Of a stretch of 64,000 bases of DNA, positions 26,317-35,755 are shown one piece after another. Under the pieces are notes generated by a model, which saw only the letters and a list, made by a program, of their open reading frames with translations, ran no database searches and was not told where the DNA came from. This DNA is from JABDMH01 sp965222645. GTDB taxonomy: Bacteria; Bacteroidota; Bacteroidia; Chitinophagales; Saprospiraceae. The stretch lies in NCBI GenBank assembly GCA_965222645.1, contig OZ244968.1, positions 186,001-250,000 of the forward strand, written 5' to 3'. A program made the position numbers and the translations under genes. Positions within the stretch are counted from its first letter, which is position 1. The number at the start of each line of letters is the position of its first letter.

Positions 26317-28830
26317 TTAATCGAGGACAATCATTTTTCTTACAAGACGCCTACTGCCAGTTTGCAATTCGTACAAAAGAATGCCATGAGCATCATTCAG
26401 GGAAGCTCTAGACAAACTCAGTGAGTGGTCACCTTTCTTATAAAAGCCTTCAATGCGATGTATCTCACTGCCGTGAATATCCTTAATGGATAGCCTTGCG
26501 TTTCCATCTTCAGGCAAATAAAAATCGATATTAGTGAAATCGGTGAAGGGATTGGGATTATTCTGAAGTAAGGAAGCAATTTTTCCAGTTCCTTCCCTGA
26601 AACTCAGTTTTACCCTTTTCTCAATATCAGCTGCAAAACTTGAAAGGTGTGCGATTGCATAGTCACCACTCAGTGACAGAGATTGGTGCAACATATGTGA
26701 TTGCCTGGCTTTTACAACCAATGTCATAAAGACATCATTTGCCCTATACTCCTCTCCTTTTATCGAGGTCCATGAAGTTGATAAAACGTGCCCCCGGCCA
26801 TCAGGATCTATCGTTTCTAATTGGCCTTTCACAGAAATCTCATGCTGATATACATCCAGAATTTCCATTTTGTCCGGGTCAACGTCTAGTGTAAAAGAGA
26901 TCGTGTTTGCTTCACCGTCCTCAGCAAATATCAGTGGTACCGTCATGACTTCTCCCGCCTTAATCAGAATATTTTGTACAATAATCTCTTCCTCAGAGGA
27001 TTTATCACCCGGTTTCTGTATCAGCCGTCTCGGCTTACCTAAATCTCCGATTTTAATCGCTTCAAATTCTAATTTTTGATCCCCACCATTAAAGGGAGTC
27101 AGATCAATAAATTGTGGTATTTCTGCTTTTAGCGGATTTATGGTATCCGGAAATTCAAAGTCAGTTGGTAAGAATTTCCACGCTGTATTGCCATGTATTA
27201 CCTGGTCAATTCCCAAAACGAGTTTCTGGAGGGCCAGTACGTCCAGATAATCGATGACCTGGTTACCATCTATATCAGCGGCAAATAATTTTTTTGGATC
27301 TGCAATTTCGCGCAGACCATCCACGTGCATACTCAAAAGGAGATAATCAAACATATCCAGACCCTGCCTCGCATCGGTGTTCTTATAGGGCGTAACATGT
27401 AGATCTCGACCGAGGGGAATATCAGTGAAGGCAAAGGATCCATCTTTGTCGGTCATTTTCATCATACCGTCCATCACGGTTACTTCAACACCCTCCACAC
27501 CCAGGCCGTCAGCAGTTATGACCTGACCGTTCAACTTTCCACCCATGCATTCAAACCCATGGGCTTGAATAATAACCTCCACCAACGCGTAATCACTGTT
27601 TCCCGCTTCATCCTCCACGATAAATTTCACCTCATTACTACCATAGTTCTCACAAGTAAAGACTGAGGGTTCGAGGCTAAATTTTAAATTTTCAGTTGCT
27701 GTGCAATTATCATAGCTGCTGCTATTGAATTCATGAGGCCAGATTTCCACCATGCCTTCATTGGTGTCCATCATCATAAGTGAAGCAGTAATTGAGGAAA
27801 TGGCCACGACAGTGGGTGGTTTATTATCTTCCGCTACGACGTCTACAATGATATCACATTCCGTCGTGTTGCCGCAGATGTCAAAGGCCTTGAAGGTCAC
27901 CTTTGTCTTTCCCGGATGATAGTAACCACTGGCATTATTACCACTTTTGAACGTAGAGCCACCATAGTGCGAGTAGGTTTCGCCATCACCGAGATGTTTT
28001 CTCGAATACGCGTAATAGACGTGCCCACAATCATCTGTAGCTGATACCTTTGGTATTTCAACATAGACTTTCTGTCCGTCGCAATCTCCGCCATCGGCTA
28101 AGATATCCTCCGGACAGGATGTGATTTCAGGTGCAACATCGTCGTAAACATATATGTGCTGCACATGAGTCCATTTGCCCTTGCGTTTATAACCATAGCC
28201 GCCATAGTGATTGTCCTCATATTGACACCAATCAATCAATGTCCAGGTTCGTTTGATCACCTTACATGGTTTTTCATAATGTCCATATCCAGACTGGTAG
28301 GAATGGTGGGAGCCATAAGGCAGTTCTTTGTCTTCGAAATGAAGACCGAGTTTGGAGCAGCCGTGATGATCGAACTCCGGCCAGTTGTGCCCATAAGGCA
28401 TTTGATCTGGATGTGCATCTCCCTGGCAGTCTTTCATATGGTAATCCTTAGGCCAATGAACGTCATGATGACCATCAAAAGCCTTAGAACCGTATGGATC
28501 TTTTATGTGGATTGTCTGCTCACACCAGTACCAGTCATAATGATATTTTATCTTCCACTTTCGCTTGATCTTCCCTTTGCCACATGCATCCAGGTATTTC
28601 TCGGTATGTGGGCCTTCCACGGTGATGTGATGGCCGTAGGCCGCCTTGGGATATCCGTAGTAGTCAAGGTTATCGTGGAGTTCTCCACAATGTATGTAGA
28701 CATGCTCTTTGGGACAATGAAAAGGAGCGCCACCCACCTCAGCGGATGATTCAGCTATTCCAAAACCAGATGTATACAGGGCAAGGCAGAATATACCCAC
28801 CCACAAGGAGCTCATTATTTGTTTGTTCAT
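26317..28830 (-). CDS. Secreted His/Tyr/Gly-rich multidomain protein with T9SS sorting signal
   Basis: 837 aa. A signal peptide (to about residue 29) is followed by an unusual region (about 35-225) packed with His, Tyr, Gly, Trp and spaced Cys (for example GYGHYEKPCKVIKRTW). Next come a HYR-like domain (about 240-335), a second Ig-like domain, a carboxypeptidase-regulatory-like domain (LNGQVITADGLGVEGVEV) and a dockerin-like calcium repeat (DIDGNQVIDYLDVLALQKL). A cohesin-like beta domain and a type IX secretion C-terminal domain (NNPNPFTDFTNIDFYLP to RRLVRKMIVLD) complete it. It is therefore exported to the cell surface or medium. The His/Tyr-rich part suggests metal binding or adhesion, but this is inference. 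Confidence 0.85.
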   Translation of the reverse strand: MNKQIMSSLWVGIFCLALYTSGFGIAESSAEVGGAPFHCPKEHVYIHCGELHDNLDYYGYPKAAYGHHITVEGPHTEKYLDACGKGKIKRKWKIKYHYDWYWCEQTIHIKDPYGSKAFDGHHDVHWPKDYHMKDCQGDAHPDQMPYGHNWPEFDHHGCSKLGLHFEDKELPYGSHHSYQSGYGHYEKPCKVIKRTWTLIDWCQYEDNHYGGYGYKRKGKWTHVQHIYVYDDVAPEITSCPEDILADGGDCDGQKVYVEIPKVSATDDCGHVYYAYSRKHLGDGETYSHYGGSTFKSGNNASGYYHPGKTKVTFKAFDICGNTTECDIIVDVVAEDNKPPTVVAISSITASLMMMDTNEGMVEIWPHEFNSSSYDNCTATENLKFSLEPSVFTCENYGSNEVKFIVEDEAGNSDYALVEVIIQAHGFECMGGKLNGQVITADGLGVEGVEVTVMDGMMKMTDKDGSFAFTDIPLGRDLHVTPYKNTDARQGLDMFDYLLLSMHVDGLREIADPKKLFAADIDGNQVIDYLDVLALQKLVLGIDQVIHGNTAWKFLPTDFEFPDTINPLKAEIPQFIDLTPFNGGDQKLEFEAIKIGDLGKPRRLIQKPGDKSSEEEIIVQNILIKAGEVMTVPLIFAEDGEANTISFTLDVDPDKMEILDVYQHEISVKGQLETIDPDGRGHVLSTSWTSIKGEEYRANDVFMTLVVKARQSHMLHQSLSLSGDYAIAHLSSFAADIEKRVKLSFREGTGKIASLLQNNPNPFTDFTNIDFYLPEDGNARLSIKDIHGSEIHRIEGFYKKGDHSLSLSRASLNDAHGILLYELQTGSRRLVRKMIVLD

Positions 28831-29072
28831 GGATCAACACACGTTTTAAGGGATGATTAGGTTTACGTCTCCACCGCAAAGAAGCGGCGACAAAATTCAA
28901 TTATCAAAATTAAATCTACATAATAATCTTGCAAAATAGGTGCCTAATTTGCAAGACTTTTCATATGAAGAATTGTCCTAATGTTTTAGAGATTAAGTCC
29001 TTTCAGGTTATACATTTTACCCCCTTTGCCCTTGTTGTAGTTTCTTCGTAATTTGATCCTCAAATTATTAAT

Positions 29073-30233
29073 ATGTCTACAACGAGGAATGCCTTTATCC
29101 TAATCGCCTTATTGGTTACCCTGGGAAATGCCGATGCTCAGGAGAAAATCACTAAAAATGGATATATGTTTACGATGGCAGATCCCATCGCTTGTGTCAA
29201 AGTGCAGGATCAGGCCAACACGGGTACATGCTGGAGCTACTCCACAGCCTCCCTCCTGGAGTCAGAAGCACATCTTAATGGAAAGGATTTGTCCAATTTA
29301 TCTGAGATGTTTTTTGTGCGATTCAACTACCTGGAAAAAGCTGAGCAATACCTCAGATATCACGGCAAGACAAACTTCAGTCAGGGTAGTTTGGCGCATG
29401 ATGTTTTGAGAATATATTCCAGGTATGGGGCTATGCCGGAGAAAGCGTACGATGGTCTTGTGGAGGGTAAAAAGCGACACAATCATTCGCTGCTGGAAAA
29501 GGAACTCAAAGATTTCCTTGATGCCATTATAGCGGAAGGCACGGTTCCTATGAACTGGAAAAGTGACTTTAATGCGTTGCTTGACAGTCACCTCGGTGAA
29601 TTACCATCCAAATTTGAATACAGAAATTCGACAATGACGCCCAGGGAGTTTGCTGACAAGTATGTGGATATAGACCCTTCTGCTTATATTACGTTTACAT
29701 CCTTCCAGCACCACCCCTACTTTGAAGAATGCGTGCTGGAAATCCCCGACAATTATATTCGTGCATCATACCTCAACTTGCCCCTTGATGACCTCCTGAA
29801 AATATGTCACTATGCTCTGGATAAAGGGCATTCGATCGTATGGGATTGTGACGTTTCAGAGCGGGGATTTTCTGCCAGGCAAGGTCTGGCTATTGTTCCT
29901 ACGGAAGTGGCTTTTGCGCAAGGCAAACAGGCTCCTTTTGACAATCCTGGCGAGGAGGTAGAAATCGATGCAGATCTACGACAAAGAGAATTTGATATGT
30001 ATAGTCTCACCGATGACCATCTAATGCATATCGTAGGCTCTGCCAGGGATCAAAATGGTAAGCGTTATTTCTATGTAAAAAACTCATGGGGAGATGATTC
30101 TGGTTTGGATGGATTCTTATTTGCCTCCGAGAATTATTTTTTACTTAATACCATTGCAATTACCCTGCATAAGAATGCGGTTCCGCCCGATTTGTATAAA
30201 AAGATCAATGCGGCGACAGCGGAAGGAGATTAG
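29073..30233 (+). CDS. C1 family papain-like cysteine peptidase (bleomycin hydrolase-like)
   Basis: 386 aa with an N-terminal signal peptide (NAFILIALLVTLGNADAQ). The nucleophile Cys53 is in QDQANTGTCWSYSTAS, with the oxyanion Gln just before. The catalytic His is in DDHLMHIVG and the Asn in VKNSWGD near the C-terminus. The overall order and length match PepC/bleomycin hydrolase-type aminopeptidases. The export signal suggests a periplasmic or secreted role. It stands alone with about 240 bp upstream. Confidence 0.92.
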   Translation: MSTTRNAFILIALLVTLGNADAQEKITKNGYMFTMADPIACVKVQDQANTGTCWSYSTASLLESEAHLNGKDLSNLSEMFFVRFNYLEKAEQYLRYHGKTNFSQGSLAHDVLRIYSRYGAMPEKAYDGLVEGKKRHNHSLLEKELKDFLDAIIAEGTVPMNWKSDFNALLDSHLGELPSKFEYRNSTMTPREFADKYVDIDPSAYITFTSFQHHPYFEECVLEIPDNYIRASYLNLPLDDLLKICHYALDKGHSIVWDCDVSERGFSARQGLAIVPTEVAFAQGKQAPFDNPGEEVEIDADLRQREFDMYSLTDDHLMHIVGSARDQNGKRYFYVKNSWGDDSGLDGFLFASENYFLLNTIAITLHKNAVPPDLYKKINAATAEGD

Positions 30234-30338
30234 GTATTTCAATGTGTTTGTCTATCGAATGGGTGGATTGGTCTCTTACTTTTGGATCAAGGATGGCTAT
30301 GATTTAATTTGTTTTATGTAATCTAGAATGAAAATAAA

Positions 30339-30914
30339 ATGGATAACAAAAAGGACTTAGCTCAGGATATTGTAAAAAGTCATGTATTGTATTCGCTGGG
30401 TGCCGGTCTTGTACCCATACCACTATTGGATATTGCAGCCGTCTCTGTGGTACAGCTCGATATGCTTAAGCAGTTGGCAAAATTATATGGTCAGGATTTT
30501 AAAGAATCTGCCGGTAAAAGTTGGATAAGTGCAATTACGGGAAGCACAATGGCACGTATGGGTGCCTCACTGGTGAAAACCATCCCGGGAATAGGCAGCA
30601 TATTGGGAGGGGTGACGATGTCAGCCTTGAGTGGAGCATCGACCTATGCCATTGGCCAGGTATTTATTTGGCACTTTAGTAGCGGTGGTAGTTTTGCCAA
30701 TTTTAATTTCGACAAGGCCAAGGAGATCTATGAAAAGGAATTTGAGACGGGAAAGAAGGTGGCAAAAGAAATGGAAAAAGAAAAAGAAAATGCAACGGAT
30801 GAGGGAGAAAGTATATACACAAAAATAGAAAAGCTGGCGGACCTCAAAGAAAAAGGTGTTATTACTGAAGAAGAGTTTACGGAACAAAAAAAGAGGCTTC
30901 TGGCAGAAATCTAG
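30339..30914 (+). CDS. DUF697 (YcjF-like) protein with SHOCT C-terminus
   Basis: 191 aa. Residues 15-115 have the DUF697 pattern: a hydrophobic helical hairpin VPIPLLDIAAVSVVQLDMLKQL and a Gly-rich membrane segment KTIPGIGSILGGVTMSALSG. A charged linker follows, then a C-terminal SHOCT motif (KLADLKEKGVITEEEFTEQK, about residues 165-185). It is probably a small membrane-associated protein. The biochemical role of the family is not known. It may be co-transcribed with the peptidase 105 bp upstream. Confidence 0.82.
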   Translation: MDNKKDLAQDIVKSHVLYSLGAGLVPIPLLDIAAVSVVQLDMLKQLAKLYGQDFKESAGKSWISAITGSTMARMGASLVKTIPGIGSILGGVTMSALSGASTYAIGQVFIWHFSSGGSFANFNFDKAKEIYEKEFETGKKVAKEMEKEKENATDEGESIYTKIEKLADLKEKGVITEEEFTEQKKRLLAEI

Positions 30915-31268
30915 TTGACTGTAATAAATAAATCAGGTGGATCAACTGGTTTCTTCTAACCTATTTATACTACCATTTCATTCTGTTATAGTCTACTAGT
31001 GAGCCTACGCCGAAAAGGTTGCCAAATCAAAAATGGCTCTTTTGGCCCTGTCTGCCTGGAGGCATGCCAGGCAGGGATATTTTCATTTTTTTCAATCGCC
31101 TGATACACAGGCATCAGCCGATCTCAAAAAAGTGAAAATCTCATCCAAAATTGACTCATTTTGTGAAATTGGCACTTTCCGGAGTAACCTCACTAGTCCT
31201 CAGGAAATTGATTGCGTGGTTGGTGTCAAAGAGTGAAGTTGATTTCCTGCTTTTACTATTGTTACAAC
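30915..31268. other. 354-bp intergenic region with one inverted repeat
   Basis: Contains a near-perfect inverted repeat at 31046-31076 (CTGCCTGG...CCAGGCAG within CCCTG...GCAGGG). A 67-codon frame at 31033-31236 crosses the palindrome and has no recognisable features, so I treat it as noncoding. Nothing else stands out. Confidence 0.4.
31046..31076. repeat. Short palindromic element
   Basis: CTGCCTGG and CCAGGCAG flank a 7-nt centre (AGGCATG). The extended arms give CCCTG and GCAGGG ends. It looks like a dispersed short palindrome. No T-run follows, so it is not a classic terminator. Confidence 0.5.
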
Positions 31269-32429
31269 TCACTTCCCGGATATATTACTATTTTTATCCC
31301 TCAAAAAAAACCGGATTATTTTTTCGACAGATTTAATGATAAAAGGTCTAAGGATTTCTATCCATTTAGGATTTTTTCGGAGTATTTGCACTGCCCTGGA
31401 GCCCAATGTGTAATAGGCAATAATAAACTGACGGCCTGTCTTAGATCTCATTAGGATATGATCCCTAATAAAAATCATTTTTGTATAGGATTCAGAATCT
31501 CTGCCGAAATAAAAACTGACGAAAAAGCACTCTTCTTTTATTTGTCCCATTTTTCTTTCGAGTACAATAGTCTCCTGAGACTGAAGAAAGTGTACAGTGA
31601 CCAAAAGCCGGTCCTTGGATTCGAAGTCTGGCATCTGCCTCCCTGAAAATTCAGCAATTATTTCTACCGTAGCATTGGAATAAATAACTCCTGAGCTAAA
31701 ACTCTCAGGAGTGAATCCAAGCGCCTGGTACTGCGTCTTAGCTTCGGTAATGACGACTGGCAATTCGCAACTTATTTTATGGTGACCATCGGTCCGATTT
31801 GTCAACCTGAGTGTGACCAGGCTATTTTCGTTTTTCTCTGAAGCGAGCTCTACGTGTTGCACTTCCAACTTCAATAAGTCTTCCTCCGGGTGTGTAATTT
31901 CGATTGGGTAAGTCTTGTAATAATCCTGATGATGTTGACCATCGAGAAAAGTGTCACATATGGCTTTCTCCAAATCATTCCAATCCCATATCCCTATTTT
32001 TTCGTTATTGGCGAGTTCCTTAGCTGCAGGATTAAATGAAGAGGTTGTGACTAAAAGAGCTTGTTGACATTGGTAATATTCCTTAGCTCCTATTAAATGT
32101 CTGATATCGGGCAACCCAACTTTGTGGAACTTAAAATAGCGCTTGACCTGAACAGCAGTTTTTATTCCCTCTTTTTTTAAAATAAAATCAGCGCCAAAGT
32201 CAGCATTGAAAGACAGATTCACTAGTGCATATCCGTGCTTGGTAAATAAATATGCAATAAAATCTTCAAATTCAGCTGAAGCTACATCTTGAAAACGAGT
32301 ACGCAGGGAAGTGTAGAGATAATGCTCTAAATTAATTTCTTCAAAATTTGTCGAAAGGTGCTTACTCATTGGAATGAATGCAGATTCTTGCTTATAACTT
32401 CGCTTTATAAGATCTTGGTATTTGGCCAA
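31269..32429 (-). CDS. Mrr-type restriction endonuclease-like protein
   Basis: 386 aa. Residues about 45-160 carry a PD-(D/E)XK nuclease domain of the Mrr_cat kind: FEDFIAYLFTKHGY, then NADFGADFILKKEG and the catalytic QVKRYFKF, with ALLVTTSSFNPAAKELA after it. The C-terminal half is beta-rich and basic with no recognised domain. Mrr proteins cut modified or foreign DNA, so a defence role is plausible. No methyltransferase or other restriction gene is adjacent. The gene is convergent with the DUF697 gene. Confidence 0.82.
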   Translation of the reverse strand: MAKYQDLIKRSYKQESAFIPMSKHLSTNFEEINLEHYLYTSLRTRFQDVASAEFEDFIAYLFTKHGYALVNLSFNADFGADFILKKEGIKTAVQVKRYFKFHKVGLPDIRHLIGAKEYYQCQQALLVTTSSFNPAAKELANNEKIGIWDWNDLEKAICDTFLDGQHHQDYYKTYPIEITHPEEDLLKLEVQHVELASEKNENSLVTLRLTNRTDGHHKISCELPVVITEAKTQYQALGFTPESFSSGVIYSNATVEIIAEFSGRQMPDFESKDRLLVTVHFLQSQETIVLERKMGQIKEECFFVSFYFGRDSESYTKMIFIRDHILMRSKTGRQFIIAYYTLGSRAVQILRKNPKWIEILRPFIIKSVEKIIRFFLRDKNSNISGK

Positions 32430-32463
32430 TGACCTAGTGCATTTATCTTGCCAATTTTGAGGT

Positions 32464-33531
32464 TTAATGCAACAGAAACCCGGCGGCTAGTGGATCTCTG
32501 TCATCTACCACAAACTGATGCTGACCTGTCACATAAGCATTTCCCGATACTAGAGGAACAACAGCCTTATAATCACCATATCGCACCGTCCTCTCTACCT
32601 TTCCCTTAAACCGGGTGCCGAGGATACTCTCAATAATCAAGGATTCGCCCGCCTCAAGAGAATCCGATTGGCTCATGATTGCCAATTTGCCACACACTCC
32701 GCTGCCGGTGGGGCTTCGGTCTACTTCTCCATCTGCAAATACACACACATTTCTAAGGTCGCTTGTGGAGTGCTCAACTTTTCCAGAGTGAAAAATTACA
32801 CCATAGAGAAATCCCAGGTCCTCCTCAAACGGATGTGTGACTACTGTGCCCCCGTCGATAATTGCCTTTTTGATAGCTCTGCCGGTCGCTTTAAGTACAT
32901 CCGCATGGCTGGTTGCAAGCGGGATGGACAGTATATCTGCATCCGTATAGGCATAAAAAGCCCCACCGTAGGCGAGGACATATTCCACTGTACCCAAACC
33001 TGCTACTTCTATGCGGCGCACTTTCTCATACACAAACGATGGCACTCCCCTAAAAGTAATTGCAAATTCATCGCTATTCTTTATATCCAAACTGGATTCA
33101 ACAAGGCCGCAAGGCGCCTCGATTAGCAGATTCAATCGATCTTGCTCTGGTTCCTTCCACCCCAGTTCTGCAGCCAGTTTGGTGATGGCAATGATGGCAT
33201 GTCCGCACATGGTGCTATACCCTTCGTTGTGGATAAACAGGATTCCAAAATCAGCTTGAGGCTCATTTGGAGGAACAACAAAGCATCCGTACATGTCGGA
33301 GTGCCCGCGGGGTTCCATCATGAGAACCCGACGAATGTAATCGTAATTTGATCTGATATTCCTGCGATGAGCAAGAATGGGCATATTGCTCAAAAACGGG
33401 AGAGCACCCAAAACGATTCGCAGGGGCTCACCGCATGTATGCATATCAATAGATTGGTACACCTGATAATGATCACCAGTCCATGACTTAAGTCTGGAGG
33501 ACTTTTGTATACGTTCAAAAGTGCTTTTCAT
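32464..33531 (-). CDS. Proline racemase-family enzyme, probable trans-3-hydroxy-L-proline dehydratase
   Basis: 355 aa from ATG 33531. An ATG at 33621 would run into pdhB by 71 bp and adds a non-conserved 30 residues. The family N-terminus is IDMHTCGEPLRIVLG. The first active-site Cys is in MCGHA (residue 109). The second catalytic position, Cys in racemases and epimerases, is Thr (SPTGSGVCG, residue 275). In this family a Cys/Thr pair is the signature of trans-3-hydroxy-L-proline dehydratase, as in human L3HYPDH. Function is inferred from that substitution. It follows pdhB after 19 bp on the same strand. Confidence 0.85.
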   Translation of the reverse strand: MKSTFERIQKSSRLKSWTGDHYQVYQSIDMHTCGEPLRIVLGALPFLSNMPILAHRRNIRSNYDYIRRVLMMEPRGHSDMYGCFVVPPNEPQADFGILFIHNEGYSTMCGHAIIAITKLAAELGWKEPEQDRLNLLIEAPCGLVESSLDIKNSDEFAITFRGVPSFVYEKVRRIEVAGLGTVEYVLAYGGAFYAYTDADILSIPLATSHADVLKATGRAIKKAIIDGGTVVTHPFEEDLGFLYGVIFHSGKVEHSTSDLRNVCVFADGEVDRSPTGSGVCGKLAIMSQSDSLEAGESLIIESILGTRFKGKVERTVRYGDYKAVVPLVSGNAYVTGQHQFVVDDRDPLAAGFLLH

Positions 33532-33550
33532 TTTGACATAGACTTCCCAG

Positions 33551-34534
33551 TCAGGACATATACATGACCTCTTTTGTTGCCTTAACGATATCACCGACAT
33601 CAGGCATATACTCAGCCACAAAGGGAGCAGCGTATGGGAGCGAAGTGTCGGGTGCGTTTATCCGGATCACCGGGGCATCCAGGTAATCAAATGCAAGCTT
33701 TTGCACTTGATAGGCAACCTCGGCAGATACCCCTGCAAAAGGCCAGGATTCGTCGACGACTACAAGTCGATTTGTCTTTTTTACAGAATTGATAATTGTA
33801 TCCAGATCCAGGGGTTTAATCGTCCGCAGGTCTATGATCTCTGCAGAAATATTTTCCTTCTCCAGCACTTCTGCTGATTTCTTTACTTCTTCCATCATTT
33901 TGTTAAAGGAAACAATTGTGACATCTGTTCCCTCCCTTCTGACCGCTGCTTTACCGATGGGTGTCAAGTATTCTCCTTCTGGCACTTCACCTTTCATTCC
34001 ATAGAGCAGTTCGGACTCCATGACACAAACGGGATCGTCATCCCGGATGGCAGATTTTAACAGGCCTTTGGCATCTTTTGGATCTGTACATGAGACTACT
34101 TTGAGCCCCGGGCAGTTTGCCATCCAGCTTTCGAACGTCTGTGAATGTTGTTGGGCGAGTTGTCCTGCCGCACCCGTGGGACCCCTGAAGACAATGGGGC
34201 ACTGAAATTCGCCGGCCGATTGCGAAAGAGTCTTCGCTGCATTATTTACAATCTGATCAAAAGCTAGAACCGCAAAGTTCCAGGTCATAAACTCTACAAT
34301 GGGTCGGAGGCCGTTCATGGCCGCCCCTACGCCCAATCCGGCAAAACCCAGCTCGGTAATCGGCGTATCAATAACTCTTTGATCACCAAACTCATCCAAC
34401 ATTCCCTTACTCACCTTATATGCACCGTTGTACTCAGCGACTTCTTCACCCATCAAAAAGACGGTGTCGTCACGTCTCATTTCTTCACTCATGGCCTCAT
34501 TTAGGGCTTCTCTCAATGTAATTTGTCTTGCCAT
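33551..34534 (-). CDS. pdhB: Pyruvate dehydrogenase E1 component subunit beta
   Basis: Beta subunit of the thiamine-diphosphate E1 enzyme that decarboxylates pyruvate for acetyl-CoA synthesis. From ATG 34534 it reads MARQITLREALNEAMSEEM, the family's usual start; an ATG at 34564 would add ten residues. Motifs seen are FLMGEEVAEYNGAYKVSKG, DTPITELGFAGLGVGAA and the C-terminal transketolase domain VVVDESWPFAGVSAEVAYQV. pdhA and the E2/E3 genes are not in the window. It appears co-transcribed with the hydroxyproline-family gene downstream. Confidence 0.94.
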   Translation of the reverse strand: MARQITLREALNEAMSEEMRRDDTVFLMGEEVAEYNGAYKVSKGMLDEFGDQRVIDTPITELGFAGLGVGAAMNGLRPIVEFMTWNFAVLAFDQIVNNAAKTLSQSAGEFQCPIVFRGPTGAAGQLAQQHSQTFESWMANCPGLKVVSCTDPKDAKGLLKSAIRDDDPVCVMESELLYGMKGEVPEGEYLTPIGKAAVRREGTDVTIVSFNKMMEEVKKSAEVLEKENISAEIIDLRTIKPLDLDTIINSVKKTNRLVVVDESWPFAGVSAEVAYQVQKLAFDYLDAPVIRINAPDTSLPYAAPFVAEYMPDVGDIVKATKEVMYMS

Positions 34535-34767
34535 CCTATTCATGAACTTTTCCTGATGACTCAAAGAAGAGTCTATTTAAAAGTCAACAAAAATATAGTT
34601 TTTATTCCTGGCATATCAGGAGCCCGGCGCTTAAACCAGGGTTGAAGTTCCAAAATGGTTAAAATTCGTAACTGGACACAATTGTTTGATCAAAACTGAG
34701 TTTTAATACTATCCCATATGATCAGGATGTAGCAACCAAAAAACTGAGCCACTTACGACTTGATTTC

Positions 34768-35742
34768 ATGAATCGAATATTTGCAATACTTGCACTTTTT
34801 GTCATTTGTTGTACGAGGGGCACCGACCCCAAGGATACCCCTGTAGTTGTGGTTGGAGATTGGTACAATACAATCAGCACGGAGGTTGTATTGCGGAATA
34901 CCCTGGGAAACAGAATCTCTTCTGATCACCTGGAAAGTGATGGTTTTTCTCTGACTACATCGATATCCGAACCAAACTATTACACTTTGAATTGTGATTC
35001 ACAGGCGCTCATATTGTATTTGGCACCGGATTATGACCTTCATTTGGAAGTGTCCTCCGATGGAAACAATATGGAAGTCCTGTTTTCGGGAAAAGGATCG
35101 GAAAACAATCGGTATCTGCAGGCATTTAGCGCATTCGAGCGAGCGAACAAACCACCGGATCTGGAACTTCAGACGAAAACAGAGGAGGAATTTTTCATTG
35201 CTGCCCGGCGTTATCGATCGAAGTGCGACGGCTTTCTCAATCATTATTTGACTACCAATGTCAACCTCTCGCCCTCATTCATTGAGAAGGAAAGGGCCCG
35301 CATTCTTTACGCCTGGGCAAAACAGCTGACCTCATATCCGGAGGCTCATATTTATCACCGGGAAGATGACGATTTTGTGGTAAGCGACACATACCACGAT
35401 TACAAAAAGAAGGTAAGCCTCAATGCATCGGATCTTCTTGGATTGAAGGAATACCAGGAGTTTTTGACCCTTTATGTGAAAACGGAGGCCGAAATTCTGA
35501 GAAGCAAGGGAGATATGCGATCACATGAACAAATCTGTTTCGACATTGTAAATCAGCATATCAGCGAGCAACCGGTCAAGGACTTCATCTGGTACGCATT
35601 ACTCAGGGAAACCATACGGAACGGTGCAGATGAACAACTAGTTGGGCTTGTAGATTATTTCGCAAATGAATGTGAAAATCCTTCCCTAATTGCAGACATC
35701 AAAGCGATGTACTATTCCCTTGTACGTCCGGGATCCGGATAG
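34768..35742 (+). CDS. Hypothetical lipoprotein
   Basis: 324 aa. A signal sequence with lipobox LFVICC is followed by a short Thr/Asp linker. A beta-rich N-terminal half (VVLRNTLGNRISSDHLESDG, LILYLAPDYDLHLEVSSDG) is typical of the DUF4369-like part of thiol:disulfide-interchange lipoproteins. A helical C-terminal half follows. No thioredoxin CxxC domain is present, so it is not a complete TlpA-like protein. Function is unknown. It is divergent from pdhB. Confidence 0.75.
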   Translation: MNRIFAILALFVICCTRGTDPKDTPVVVVGDWYNTISTEVVLRNTLGNRISSDHLESDGFSLTTSISEPNYYTLNCDSQALILYLAPDYDLHLEVSSDGNNMEVLFSGKGSENNRYLQAFSAFERANKPPDLELQTKTEEEFFIAARRYRSKCDGFLNHYLTTNVNLSPSFIEKERARILYAWAKQLTSYPEAHIYHREDDDFVVSDTYHDYKKKVSLNASDLLGLKEYQEFLTLYVKTEAEILRSKGDMRSHEQICFDIVNQHISEQPVKDFIWYALLRETIRNGADEQLVGLVDYFANECENPSLIADIKAMYYSLVRPGSG

Positions 35743-35755
35743 AATTTCAACAAGT

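Noticed and set aside
31033..31236. 67-codon frame in the intergenic region
   Set aside because: It crosses a palindrome and has no signal, domain or coding pattern.
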